From assembly GCF_914271545.1 (NCBI RefSeq), contig NZ_CAJZAH010000002.1:682001-746000 (forward strand): 64,000 bases of DNA. The letters are read 5' to 3'. The notes beneath the pieces were generated by a model. It saw nothing but the letters and a program-made list of their open reading frames with translations, was not told the DNA's origin and did no database searches. Numbering within the stretch: the stretch's first letter is position 1; every line of letters begins with the position of its first letter. Both the position numbers and the translations under genes were made by a program. This document shows positions 46,164-55,005 of the stretch, piece by piece. This stretch comes from Cupriavidus respiraculi (GTDB lineage Bacteria; Pseudomonadota; Gammaproteobacteria; Burkholderiales; Burkholderiaceae).

Positions 46164-46943
46164 ATGACCGCACAGCTGTTGTCCGAACGCGTCGATGCGA
46201 CGCTGGTACTGACCATCTCGAATCCGGAGGCGCGCAACGCGCTGCACCCGGACATCTACGCGGCCTCGCTGGAAGCGCTGAACAACGCGGCCACCGATGA
46301 CGGCATCCGCTCCGTCATCATCACCGGCGCGGACCGCGTGTTCTGCGCCGGCGGCAACCTGAACCGGCTGCTGGGCAACCGCGCCAAACCCGCCGAGGTG
46401 CAGGCGCAGAGCATCGAGACGCTGAACCACTGGATCGAGACGCTGCACGCCTTTCCCAAGCCGATCATCGCGGCGGTGGAGGGACCGGCGGCGGGCGCGG
46501 GGTTCTCGCTGGTGCTCGCCTGCGACTTCGTGGTGGCCGCGGCCGACGCCAAGTTCGTGATGGCCTATGTGAAGGTGGGGCTGACGCCGGACGGCGGCGG
46601 CTCCTACGAACTGGCACGCGCCCTGCCCCGGGCCCTCGCTTCCGAACTGATGATCGAGGGCAAGGCCGTGGACCCGGCGCGCCTCGCGCAGTTCGGCCTG
46701 GTCAACCGCGTGGTGCCGCCGGGACAGGCGCTGGACGAAGCGCTGCGCCTGGCCGAATCGTTGGCAGCACAGTCCTCCCATGCGATGGGCCGCATCAAGG
46801 GCCTGATCAACCATGCCGCCACGGCGTCGCTGACCGAGCATCTCGCCCGCGAGCGCGACAACTTCGTGGCCGCCCTGCACCACCGCGATGGCGGCGAAGG
46901 CATCAGCGCCTTCCTGGAGAAGCGCAAGCCCAGCTATCGCTAG
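46164..46943 (+). CDS. Enoyl-CoA hydratase/isomerase family protein
   Basis: A 259-residue crotonase-fold protein. The oxyanion-hole segments are DRVFCAGGNLNRLLG and AAVEGPAAGAGFSLVLACD. The position corresponding to the second catalytic Glu lies in KVGLTPDGGGSYELARALPR, where Asp (PDGG) replaces the hydratase Glu. That pattern suits isomerase-type or non-classical members as well as hydratases. It lies 47 bp after the 3-hydroxyacyl-CoA dehydrogenase gene and has an ACGAGG ribosome binding site. Confidence 0.88.
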   Translation: MTAQLLSERVDATLVLTISNPEARNALHPDIYAASLEALNNAATDDGIRSVIITGADRVFCAGGNLNRLLGNRAKPAEVQAQSIETLNHWIETLHAFPKPIIAAVEGPAAGAGFSLVLACDFVVAAADAKFVMAYVKVGLTPDGGGSYELARALPRALASELMIEGKAVDPARLAQFGLVNRVVPPGQALDEALRLAESLAAQSSHAMGRIKGLINHAATASLTEHLARERDNFVAALHHRDGGEGISAFLEKRKPSYR

Positions 46944-47003
46944 CGCGGCGCCGCGGCACCGCGCGACCAATAGACAGACAACGAAAAAACAGACGGAGAC
47001 AGC

Positions 47004-48080
47004 ATGAGCAACGTTTCACATTTCGAGGGCACGCGCCCGGTGGCGGAGCAGCAGCGCTTCGACACCGCCGCGCTCGAAGCCTGGATGCGCGAGCATGTCG
47101 AAGGCTTCGCCGGCCCGCTGACCATCGAGCAGTTCAAGGGCGGCCAGTCCAATCCCACCTTCAAGCTGATCACGCCGGGCCAGACCTACGTGATGCGCGC
47201 CAAGCCGGGACCGAAAGCGAAACTGCTGCCGTCTGCCCATGCCATCGAACGGGAGTACCGGGTGATGGCCGCCCTGGCGAAGACCGACGTTCCCGTGGCG
47301 CGCATGTACGCGCTGTGCGAGGACGAGAGCGTGATCGGCCGCGCCTTCTACATCATGGAGTTCGTCAGCGGCCGCGTGCTGTGGGACCAGTCGCTGCCCG
47401 GCATGACGCCGGCCGAGCGCGGCGCCATCTACGACGAGATGAACCGCGTGATCGCGGCCCTGCACAGCGTCGACTACCAGGCCATCGGCCTGGGCGATTA
47501 CGGCAAGCCGGGCAACTACTTCGCCCGCCAGATCGAGCGCTGGACCAAGCAGTACAAGTTGTCGGAGACGGAAACGATCGAGGCGATGGACTCGCTGATC
47601 GAATGGCTGCCCCGGCATATCCCGGAGGAAGCGGCGGACCTCACGTCGATCGTCCACGGCGACTACCGGCTGGACAACCTGATGTTCCACCCCACCGAGC
47701 CGCGCGTGCTGGCCGTCCTGGACTGGGAGCTGTCCACGCTGGGCCACCCGATGGCCGACTTCGGCTACCACTGCATGAGCTGGCACATCGCTCCCGGCCA
47801 GTTCCGCGGCATCGCCGGGCTCGACTATGCGCAGTTGGGCATTCCCGACGAGGCCAGCTACCGGCGCCTGTACGAACAGCGCACCGGCCGCCCGATCACG
47901 GGCGACTGGAATTTCTATCTGGCCTTCAGCATGTTCCGGATCGCCGGCATCCTGCAGGGCATCATGAAGCGCGCCGTGGATGGCACCGCCTCGTCGGCAC
48001 AGGCCATCGACGCCGGCAAGCGTGCGCGTCCCATGGCGGAGATGGGCTGGCAGTACGCGCAGAAGGCCCGCCAGCGCTGA
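47004..48080 (+). CDS. Aminoglycoside-phosphotransferase-fold kinase (ACAD10-N-like)
   Basis: A 358-residue APH-fold kinase. The N-lobe has FKGGQSNPTFKLITPGQTYV and MRAKPGPKAKLLPSAHAIER. The catalytic loop is SIVHGDYRLDNLMFHP, and the metal-binding loop is VLDWELSTLGHPMADFG. Such kinases are fused or linked to acyl-CoA dehydrogenases in the ACAD10/11 system, which degrades 4-hydroxy fatty acids through phosphorylation of the 4-hydroxyl. The matching dehydrogenase here is 5.5 kb away (53594). It ends the three-gene unit starting at 44569 and is followed by a terminator. Confidence 0.88.
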   Translation: MSNVSHFEGTRPVAEQQRFDTAALEAWMREHVEGFAGPLTIEQFKGGQSNPTFKLITPGQTYVMRAKPGPKAKLLPSAHAIEREYRVMAALAKTDVPVARMYALCEDESVIGRAFYIMEFVSGRVLWDQSLPGMTPAERGAIYDEMNRVIAALHSVDYQAIGLGDYGKPGNYFARQIERWTKQYKLSETETIEAMDSLIEWLPRHIPEEAADLTSIVHGDYRLDNLMFHPTEPRVLAVLDWELSTLGHPMADFGYHCMSWHIAPGQFRGIAGLDYAQLGIPDEASYRRLYEQRTGRPITGDWNFYLAFSMFRIAGILQGIMKRAVDGTASSAQAIDAGKRARPMAEMGWQYAQKARQR

Positions 48081-48107
48081 TCTGGCGCGCCCGCGACAGC
48101 CGTCCGG

Positions 48108-48139
48108 AAAAGCCAAGGGCAAACCCCTCGGCTTTTTTT
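48108..48139 (+). terminator. Rho-independent terminator after the beta-oxidation unit
   Basis: AGCC-AGGG (48111-48119) pairs with CCCT-GGCT (48125-48133) with one A/C mismatch, flanked by As and followed by seven Ts. Confidence 0.8.
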
Positions 48140-48319
48140 GTGCGGCGAATCATCGTATGACAGGATGACCGGCGTGTCCCGAGAAACCCGCCGACCTAGG
48201 TTATTCCCTTATTTCCGCGCGGTTTTCCTCTGTGGCTCTGGACCACCGCGCGACAGTCGATCTATCATCCGGCATCGTTGTATGACGACTGACAAATAAG
48301 ACCCTTCTCGGAGACTTGC

Positions 48320-49306
48320 ATGACTGCACGCCGCGACTTCCTCAAGCTGGCTTCCTCCATGGCCGTGACCGCCGCCGCGGGCACCGTGGCTGGACGCGCC
48401 TTCGCCGCCGCCGAAAAATGGCCGACTCGCCCGATCCGGCTGGTGGTGCCCTACCCCGCCGGCGGCTCGTCCGACATCATCGCGCGCCTGATCAGCAAGC
48501 AGCTGGGCGAGGCGCTGGGGCAGCCGGTCGTCGTGGACAACAAGCCGGGCGCCAATGGCAACGTGGGCGCCGCACTGGTGGCGCAGGCCAACGACAACCA
48601 CACCGTGCTGCTGTGCGACGTGGGCGCGCTGGCGATCAGCCCGTCGGTCTATACCAAGCTGACGTTCGATCCCGCCAAGGACCTGAAGGGCGTCTCGATG
48701 CTGGCCTACTCGCCGCACATGCTGGTGGTCCACCCGTCGGTGCAGGCCAACACGCTGAAGGAACTGGTCGAGATGTCCAAGCGCGGCCAGATGAACTTCG
48801 CCGTGACGGCCATCGGCAGCGCGCCGCACCTGGCTGGCGTGGCCGTCGAGCAAGCCACCGGCGCGAAATGGCAGTACGTGCCCTACAAGGGCGGCGCCCA
48901 AGCCATCGCCGACACCGTGGGCGGCACCGCGCAGATCCTGATGAACGGCATGCTGGCCACGCTGCCGCACGTGCAGTCGGGCAAGCTCAAGGCCATCGCG
49001 ATTTCCAAGCGCACGCGCATGCCGCTGGTCGGCCAGCTTCCCACCATCGCCGAACAGGGCGTGGCGAACTTCGAATCGGGCACGTGGCAGGGCGTGATGG
49101 CCCCGGCCAGCATGCCCGACGCCATGGTCACCCGCCTGAACGCGGAACTGATCCGCGTCATCCGCTCGCCGGAAGTGCGCTCGCAGCTCATCGGCCAGGG
49201 CGCCGAGGTGGCGACGATGACGCCGGCCGAGACCGCGCGCTTCTTCAACACCGAGAAAACGCGCTGGGCCGGCGTGGTCAAGCAGGCCGGCATCAAGCTG
49301 GAATAA
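48320..49306 (+). CDS. Bug-type solute-binding protein with Tat signal
   Basis: A 328-residue periplasmic receptor. The N-terminus MTARRDFLKLASSMAVTAAA is a clear twin-arginine export signal (RRDFLK), cleaved near FAA|AE. The Bug fold shows WPTRPIRLVVPYPAGGSSDI, VPYKGGAQAIADTVGG and LPTIAEQGVANFESG. The ligand is probably a carboxylate or amide. No membrane transport genes are adjacent. It stands alone, 239 bp after the previous gene, with GGAGA before the ATG. Confidence 0.9.
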   Translation: MTARRDFLKLASSMAVTAAAGTVAGRAFAAAEKWPTRPIRLVVPYPAGGSSDIIARLISKQLGEALGQPVVVDNKPGANGNVGAALVAQANDNHTVLLCDVGALAISPSVYTKLTFDPAKDLKGVSMLAYSPHMLVVHPSVQANTLKELVEMSKRGQMNFAVTAIGSAPHLAGVAVEQATGAKWQYVPYKGGAQAIADTVGGTAQILMNGMLATLPHVQSGKLKAIAISKRTRMPLVGQLPTIAEQGVANFESGTWQGVMAPASMPDAMVTRLNAELIRVIRSPEVRSQLIGQGAEVATMTPAETARFFNTEKTRWAGVVKQAGIKLE

Positions 49307-49425
49307 GCGGCACGGCAAGCGTTGCGCGGCCGGCTTCCCGCCGGCCTGCGGTCTTCGAGGCGCGGACAACGCCCCCGCGCCCCGGGCGTATACTGGCTGC
49401 CTCAGCGTTACGAGCCACACCCGCC

Positions 49426-49608
49426 GTGCCCCCAGCTTCCCCCGACGACCCGCGCCCCCTGCCGCCCAACCGCCCCGACGACGAGGATTGCTGCGGGGGC
49501 GGCTGCAATCCCTGCATCTTCGACTACTACTACGAAGAGATGGAGCGCTACCGGGACGAACTGCGGGCGTGGCAGGCCCGGCATCCCGAACAGGCCGCAT
49601 CGGCCTGA
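49426..49608 (+). CDS. Small oxidoreductase-like (PF09791-type) protein
   Basis: About 60 residues from GTG 49426. The Pro-rich start (ASPDDPRPLPPNRPDD) is followed by the Cys cluster EDCCGGGCNPCIFDYYYEEM and a short helix. This matches the small oxidoreductase-like domain found near the N-terminus of some electron-transfer proteins. The four clustered Cys could bind a metal or Fe-S centre. It ends 17 bp before the sirtuin start, so the two are probably co-transcribed. No ATG start is available in this frame. Confidence 0.7.
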   Translation: MPPASPDDPRPLPPNRPDDEDCCGGGCNPCIFDYYYEEMERYRDELRAWQARHPEQAASA

Positions 49609-49625
49609 AGGCGGCGGCATCCACC

Positions 49626-50468
49626 ATGGTCCTGTCCACCCCGCCTGACACCCTCCGCCTCGATGCCTCGCTGGAGCACCTGCAAGCGCTGGTGCGCCAG
49701 CACCCCCGCCTCCTCGTGCTGACCGGCGCCGGCATCAGCACCGACTCCGGCATACCCGGCTATCGCGACGCCGATGGCCAATGGCGCGGCAACAAGCCGA
49801 TCCAGTACAAGGACTTCGTGTCATCGCATGCCACGCGCCAGCGTTATTGGGCGCGCAGCATGGCCGGCTGGCCGCTGATGTCGCGGGCCCAGCCCAATGC
49901 CGCGCATCTGGCGGTGGCGGGGCTGCAGCGCGCAGGCCAGGTCGAGGGCCTGGTCACGCAGAACGTCGACGGGCTGCACCAGCGCGCCGGCAGTACCGAC
50001 GTGATCGAACTGCACGGCAGCATCGGTTCGGTGGTATGCCTGGAATGCAGACGACGGTATCCGCGTGCCGACATCCAGGCTCGGCTCGAGCGCGACAACC
50101 CCGGTTTCATCGGGGGCACGGCAGCACCGGCCGCCGATGGCGACGCGCATGTCGAACGCGAAGACTTCCATACGCTTCGCGTACCCCTCTGCACGGACTG
50201 CGCCGGAATGCTGAAGCCGGACGTGGTCTTCTTCGGCGAGTCGGTCCCAAGGGAACGGGTCGATGCCGTACGCCAGGCGCTGGATCACGCCGATATGCTG
50301 CTCGTGGTCGGCTCATCGCTGATGGTGTATTCCGGCTACCGCTTCTGTCTCCATGCCGCGCAGCTTGGCAAGCCTGTCGTCGCCATCAACCTCGGCCGCA
50401 CGCGCGCGGACGACCTGCTGACGTTGAAGGTGGCCGCGCCTTGCGCGTCGGTCCTCGCCGCGCTGTAA
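49626..50468 (+). CDS. Sir2-family NAD-dependent protein deacylase, class II
   Basis: A 280-residue sirtuin. The Rossmann motif is TGAGISTDSGIPGYRD (SIRT4/class II type). TQNVDGLHQRAGS and the catalytic His in ELHGSIGSVVC follow. Zinc is held by CLEC and CTDC pairs; the insert between them is longer than in CobB. NAD contacts are VVGSSLMVYSGYRF. It removes acyl groups from lysines, possibly on metabolic enzymes such as acyl-CoA-handling proteins. Confidence 0.92.
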   Translation: MVLSTPPDTLRLDASLEHLQALVRQHPRLLVLTGAGISTDSGIPGYRDADGQWRGNKPIQYKDFVSSHATRQRYWARSMAGWPLMSRAQPNAAHLAVAGLQRAGQVEGLVTQNVDGLHQRAGSTDVIELHGSIGSVVCLECRRRYPRADIQARLERDNPGFIGGTAAPAADGDAHVEREDFHTLRVPLCTDCAGMLKPDVVFFGESVPRERVDAVRQALDHADMLLVVGSSLMVYSGYRFCLHAAQLGKPVVAINLGRTRADDLLTLKVAAPCASVLAAL

Positions 50469-50851
50469 AGACCGGCAGGTGCCCGCGGCACGCGGGCACA
50501 GACCGACCACGTCTCGGGATTGCCGCGCCGGCCGGCAACCCGCACCCATCCCACTTTCACGACGCAGGTCACCACACAATCGCGCCGCCAAGGTCGCGGC
50601 AAATTCGATACGAATAAGTCGCAAATCGGAAACGAATGTATGGCGCCGACAATTGCGGCACCGGTTCAGTAGCAGCATGCGACCCGTCGTCGGTTGTGCC
50701 GCCAGCGTCGCCAATAGTCGCTGACCACGGGCGCTGACTCCAGTTGCTTGTCGCGTCAGTGCGAGCCGACCGCGACGTACGAATCGTCCATTGCGCCTCT
50801 GGATGCCATGCCGGCCATGGACGTCGGATCCATCCCCCTGAGAGAAACACC
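50469..50851. other. Intergenic region upstream of the effector-like gene
   Basis: A 383-bp region. It starts with a perfect 9-bp hairpin (50479-50487 with 50491-50499, 3-nt loop) that lacks a T-run and may end the sirtuin transcript. A relatively AT-rich patch (about 50595-50640) follows. No convincing ORF, sigma-70 promoter or hrp/PIP-type box (TTCG-N16-TTCG) was found. Confidence 0.5.
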
Positions 50852-52420
50852 ATGCCAGTCTCTTACCTGAGTTCAATCGCGACCAGTCAGAGCTATGCCG
50901 CCAAGGCCCTGTTCGACTCGGAGTTGCATTTCCCCGAACTGACCGCCGAGCAGCTGCCCGTCTTTCTCGACAATGCCGAAAGGCTGCTTCTGCTCGATCA
51001 GAAGATCAAACTCTCGGTCGATGGCTCGCGGCTTGACCTGTTGGAGATGGCGCGCCATGGCATTGACCGGGAGGGCGCGGTCATCCTGACAGGCATCGCC
51101 GACGCCCTGCCTCGCGCATTCCAGGACCGGCCCGATGTGGAAGTGCGCGATATGGCGTTCTACGAAGTCGCGGGGTTGATCTGCAGTCCAGACTTCTGGC
51201 AGGCGGCGGAACAGGCGTTGAAGGAGACGGTGAACCGCGGTACCACCGGGGGCGACAGACGGCTCTCGGACGCGTCCCAGCTGGGCATGAATGTCACGCT
51301 CGCCAAGGACGGAAACAGCCTGGAGTGCCATCTGAGCGCCACGTGGAAGGAATTCACCGCCGGCGGAAAATGGCACGCCATGACCGATCTGGCCCCGGTC
51401 GTGAAAGCCAACGTCAGAATGCAGATCCCGTTGAAGCGCAAGGGAGACAGCGAAGAACTGCAGCCTCGCTTCGTGTCTCTGCATACCACCAGTCCCGTAC
51501 CGGAAATCGCGGCCAAGCTCAGGGAACAGAAGGCCACGCTTGGCCAGAGCCTTCTCAATGCCTTGGCCCGGATTCCGCTGCTTGGCCGCCTGTTCCGCGG
51601 CGTGCAGATCAAGGTGCGTGTCGGCGCGGACTTCCGCGGCCATGGGATTGCCTGCATGCCGGCCGATCTGAGCGACATGGCATGGCTCGGCGCAGCACAT
51701 GAACGAAAAAAGGAAGATTGTCTGGCGGCGTGCACGCACATCACGATGAAGCGGCTGACGCGCCAGCCAAACGGCATCCGACAGCTGACCGGCGCGATGG
51801 CCGTGCAGCAGGCGGCCGACGCGGGACCGCTGCCGCTGAAAGTGTTGTTGAACAACCGGCCGGCCGAAGCCAGAGTCAAGGCGCACCTGCTCGGTGCCGC
51901 GTACCAGGGCGGCTTGAATCCCCCCGCCGGGAACCCGGACCGCTTGCGGCCGCAGCAGGACGCACCATTCCCCCCGGACGACATTCCCCCGCCGCCGATC
52001 GAGATTCCTCCGCCGATCGATGCCGTACCCAATGCACTCGAGTCCCAGTTGCAGGCATTGCAGCGATCGTTGGAGATGGAACAACAAGCGCGGCAGCAGG
52101 CCGATACCGACCGCGAGGCGCTCCGTACGACGGCGGAGGAACTGCGGCAGCAACTTAGCGCTCTGCAGCAGGAACGACTGAAGCTGCAACAGGACTTCGA
52201 GGCGGAGCAGTCGAAATTTACGAAGGCGCATACCGCGCTGATCGCGTCGCAAACTTCGCTGGTCGACATGCCCCCGGGTACCCTCGGCAAGATCTCCGGG
52301 ACCGGTGTCAGGGAGCGCGCACAATCTTTCTCCGCTTCCCGTCATACCAAAACCATCCCGCCGGCGTCGAATACGACCACCACGACAACGTCCACTGCCG
52401 ACGCTACGCCGAACACCTAG
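50852..52420 (+). CDS. Unrecognised effector-like protein with coiled coil
   Basis: A 522-residue protein that I cannot assign to a family. It has no signal peptide or transmembrane helix. The Ser-rich N-terminus is VSYLSSIATSQSYAAK. An alpha/beta region follows to about 360. A Pro-rich linker (about 366-392, PPPPIEIPPPIDAVP) leads to a strong coiled coil (about 395-470, Gln/Glu/Leu/Arg heptads). A Ser/Thr-rich tail with six consecutive Thr ends the protein. Base composition is lower in GC than its neighbours. Such architecture is seen in type III effectors and phage or polymorphic-toxin proteins, but no secretion gene is nearby. It is preceded by GAGAGAAA as ribosome binding site. Confidence 0.6.
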   Translation: MPVSYLSSIATSQSYAAKALFDSELHFPELTAEQLPVFLDNAERLLLLDQKIKLSVDGSRLDLLEMARHGIDREGAVILTGIADALPRAFQDRPDVEVRDMAFYEVAGLICSPDFWQAAEQALKETVNRGTTGGDRRLSDASQLGMNVTLAKDGNSLECHLSATWKEFTAGGKWHAMTDLAPVVKANVRMQIPLKRKGDSEELQPRFVSLHTTSPVPEIAAKLREQKATLGQSLLNALARIPLLGRLFRGVQIKVRVGADFRGHGIACMPADLSDMAWLGAAHERKKEDCLAACTHITMKRLTRQPNGIRQLTGAMAVQQAADAGPLPLKVLLNNRPAEARVKAHLLGAAYQGGLNPPAGNPDRLRPQQDAPFPPDDIPPPPIEIPPPIDAVPNALESQLQALQRSLEMEQQARQQADTDREALRTTAEELRQQLSALQQERLKLQQDFEAEQSKFTKAHTALIASQTSLVDMPPGTLGKISGTGVRERAQSFSASRHTKTIPPASNTTTTTTSTADATPNT

Positions 52421-52436
52421 ACGGTTCCCATCGCGC

Positions 52437-52480
52437 CCTGAACAAGGCCGCGGCTGCCGCAACGGCCGCCGCCTTGTCAG
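52437..52480. terminator. Hairpin without U-tract at effector-like/LysR junction
   Basis: ACAAGGC (52442-52448) pairs with GCCTTGT (52471-52477), extended by CTG/CAG with one bulged A. The loop is GC-rich. The two genes converge here. Confidence 0.35.
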
Positions 52481-53409
52481 GCAGTAGTCTCGGCCGCGCC
52501 GCGACCCAGTCCCCCGATCACCTCCCCCAACTGCTCCCGCAACCACCGGTTCGCCCCGTCGTTCTCCCCGCCCGCATGCCAGTACAGATGCAATTCGAGC
52601 GTCGGGACCTTGAACGGCAGTGACAGCAGGCGATTCCCATAGGCCTCGTTGGCGATGCGCGCATAGCGCAGCGGCAGTGTGGCCAGCAGATCCGTACAGC
52701 TGACGACGCGACAGGCCGCCGCATAATGCTGGCAGCGCAGCCGCACCCGGCGCGTCAGGCCCATGCGGTGCAGGGCCTGGTCTTCCAGCCCCGCGCCGCG
52801 CCGGCGCGACGACACATGCACATGCTCGGCCGCCAGATAGCGGTCCAGCGTCAGTTCCTTTCTGATCAGCGGATGATCCTTGCGCGCCAGCACGACCATG
52901 GGATCGGCCATGAACGGCGCGTGGTGGATGGCCGGCGATACCGGCAGCAGGATGTCGATGGCGGTATCGAGCGTGCCGGCCAGCAACTCGGACTCCATCT
53001 CGCGCCGGTCGAAGCGCACCGCTGCGATATCGACCTGCGGCGCGACCGCCGCGACGCGGGACATCAAGGGCGGCAACAGCGTCGATTCGAGCGCGTCGCG
53101 CATGCCGATGGTGAAGCGTCGCACCGTGGCCCCGGGCTCGAAGTGCGGCGTATCCTGCAAGGTGCGCGCGAACGACTGCAGCGCGGTGCGCACTTCGCCG
53201 GCCAGCGAGCGGGCCAGCGGCGTCGGGGCCATGCCCTGCCCCCGCCGCTCGAACAGCGGATCGTCGAACAGCGTGCGCAGCCGGCCCAGCGCGTGGCTGA
53301 CCGCGGGCTGCGTCAGGTTGAGCTGGCGGGCGGCCGCGGTGATGCTGCCTTCGGTATAGATGGCGTCGAAGACGACGAAGAGATTGAGGTCGATGCGGGC
53401 GAGCTGCAT
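52477..53409 (-). CDS. LysR-type transcriptional regulator
   Basis: A 310-residue LTTR of the NodD/NahR-like group. The N-terminus LNLFVVFDAIYTEGSITAA begins the HTH (about 5-65), with TQPAVSHALGRLRTLFDDPL as recognition region. The effector domain has FTIGMRDALESTLLPPLMSR. It is divergent from the acyl-CoA dehydrogenase gene (184-bp gap), which is its likely target. Confidence 0.9.
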   Translation of the reverse strand: MQLARIDLNLFVVFDAIYTEGSITAAARQLNLTQPAVSHALGRLRTLFDDPLFERRGQGMAPTPLARSLAGEVRTALQSFARTLQDTPHFEPGATVRRFTIGMRDALESTLLPPLMSRVAAVAPQVDIAAVRFDRREMESELLAGTLDTAIDILLPVSPAIHHAPFMADPMVVLARKDHPLIRKELTLDRYLAAEHVHVSSRRRGAGLEDQALHRMGLTRRVRLRCQHYAAACRVVSCTDLLATLPLRYARIANEAYGNRLLSLPFKVPTLELHLYWHAGGENDGANRWLREQLGEVIGGLGRGAAETTA

Positions 53410-53438
53410 GGCGGCATTCTGGCATGAAAATGCAGGAC

Positions 53439-53454
53439 ATTGATACCAGCCAAT
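53439..53454. promoter_or_regulatory. Candidate LysR-binding site
   Basis: ATTG-N8-CAAT (53439-53454), which includes a T-N11-A core, is an interrupted dyad in the divergent LysR/acyl-CoA dehydrogenase region. It fits the general LTTR box. Confidence 0.4.
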
Positions 53455-53593
53455 CCAGAGAATTCATTTTTCTTATTACCTGAGTTCGGCTACAGTGCTT
53501 GCAGTCGGCGCGTCCCGCGCCAGCCGAACCGCGTCCCGAAGTTCCGCCGCGGCCAGGCATCGAAGCCAATCCACGGGGTTGTGAGGAGACACC

Positions 53594-54856
53594 ATGCAAT
53601 TCGAATACTCGCCCAAGGTCAAGGACATGCAAGCCAGGCTGCTGGCCTTCTTTGACGAACACATCTATCCGAACGAGAAGCGCTTCTACGAAGAGATCCA
53701 GGCCAACCGGCAGGCCGGCAACGCCTGGGTGCCGAGCCACCTGATCGAGGAACTGAAGCCCAAGGCGCGCGAAGCTGGCCTGTGGAACCTCTTCCTGCCC
53801 CGCTCCAAGCGGGCGCCCGAAGGGCTGTCCAATCTGGAATACGCCCCGCTGTGCGAGATCATGGGCCGGGTGCCCTGGTCGCCGGAAGTCTTCAACTGCG
53901 CCGCGCCCGACACCGGCAACATGGAGACGCTGGAGCGCTACGCCTCCGAAGAGCTGAAGGACAAGTGGCTGGAGCCCCTGCTGCGCGGCGAGATCCGTTC
54001 GGCCTTCCTGATGACGGAGCCGGCCGTGGCCTCGTCGGACGCCACCAATATCTCGTGCAGCATCGTGCGCGAGGGCGACGAGTACGTGATCAACGGCACC
54101 AAGTGGTGGTCCTCCGGCGCCGGCGATCCGCGCTGCAAGATCTATATCGTGATGGGCAAGACCAATCCCGATGCGGGCCGCCACGAACAGCAATCGATGA
54201 TCCTGGTGCCGGCCGAGACGCCGGGCATCACCATCAAGCGCTTCCTGCCGGTGTTCGGCTACGACGACGCGCCGCACGGCCACATGGAGATCGAACTGAA
54301 GAACGTGCGCGTGCCGGCGGCCAACATGCTGCTGGGCGAAGGGCGCGGCTTCGAGATCGCGCAGGGCCGCCTCGGCCCGGGCCGCATCCACCACTGCATG
54401 CGCAGCATCGGTGTGGCCGAGCGCGCGCTGGAGCTGATGTGCAAGCGCAGCCTGGAACGCGTCGCCTTCGGCAAGCAGATCGCCCGCCAGGGCGTGACGC
54501 AGGAGCGCATCGCCGAGGCACGCTGCGAGATCGAGATGGCGCGCCTGCTGACGCTGAAGGCGGCGTACATGATGGACACCGTGGGCAACAAGGTGGCCAA
54601 GGCCGAGATCGCGATGATCAAGGTGGTGGCGCCGAACGTGGCGCTGAAGGTCATCGACTGGGCGATCCAGATCCATGGCGCCGCCGGTGTGTCGAACGAC
54701 TTCCCGCTCGCCAACTGGTGGGCGCACCAGCGCACGCTGCGTCTGGCCGACGGTCCGGACGAGGTGCACCGCAACGCCATCGCCAAGCTGGAACTGGCCA
54801 AGCACATGAGCCTGAATCCGGACGACGTCCGCATGCCGGTGACCCGCGGCTCCTGA
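53594..54856 (+). CDS. Acyl-CoA dehydrogenase (ACAD10/11-like)
   Basis: A 420-residue flavoprotein. The N-terminal helical domain begins [20 protein letters not shown]. The beta-domain has [20 protein letters not shown] and [20 protein letters not shown]. The C-terminal FAD/dimer region has [20 protein letters not shown]. The [11 protein letters not shown] form is typical of the group linked with APH-fold kinases, so it may work with the kinase at 47004. It is divergent from a LysR gene and followed by a terminator. Confidence 0.92.
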   Translation: MQFEYSPKVKDMQARLLAFFDEHIYPNEKRFYEEIQANRQAGNAWVPSHLIEELKPKAREAGLWNLFLPRSKRAPEGLSNLEYAPLCEIMGRVPWSPEVFNCAAPDTGNMETLERYASEELKDKWLEPLLRGEIRSAFLMTEPAVASSDATNISCSIVREGDEYVINGTKWWSSGAGDPRCKIYIVMGKTNPDAGRHEQQSMILVPAETPGITIKRFLPVFGYDDAPHGHMEIELKNVRVPAANMLLGEGRGFEIAQGRLGPGRIHHCMRSIGVAERALELMCKRSLERVAFGKQIARQGVTQERIAEARCEIEMARLLTLKAAYMMDTVGNKVAKAEIAMIKVVAPNVALKVIDWAIQIHGAAGVSNDFPLANWWAHQRTLRLADGPDEVHRNAIAKLELAKHMSLNPDDVRMPVTRGS

Positions 54857-54906
54857 GCCGTGGCTCGACGCGGGGCCCCCGCCGGGTGGCCTTGCCGCCG
54901 AGAGGG

Positions 54907-54937
54907 AAAACGCGCAGCCCGTCTGCGCGTTTTTTTC
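54907..54937 (+). terminator. Rho-independent terminator after acyl-CoA dehydrogenase
   Basis: AACGCGCAG (54909-54917) pairs with CTGCGCGTT (54923-54931), 5-nt loop, followed by a T-run. Confidence 0.88.
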
Positions 54938-55005
54938 TTCTGTGCTTAAATTCGCCGGTCCTTATCAGTCCGGTTCGTTACGCAAATCGCAGGAGCCCTA
55001 CCCCG

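Noticed and set aside
50469-50851. hrp-type (TTCG-N16-TTCG) box upstream of the effector-like gene
   Set aside because: One TTCG is present but the second is not at the required spacing.
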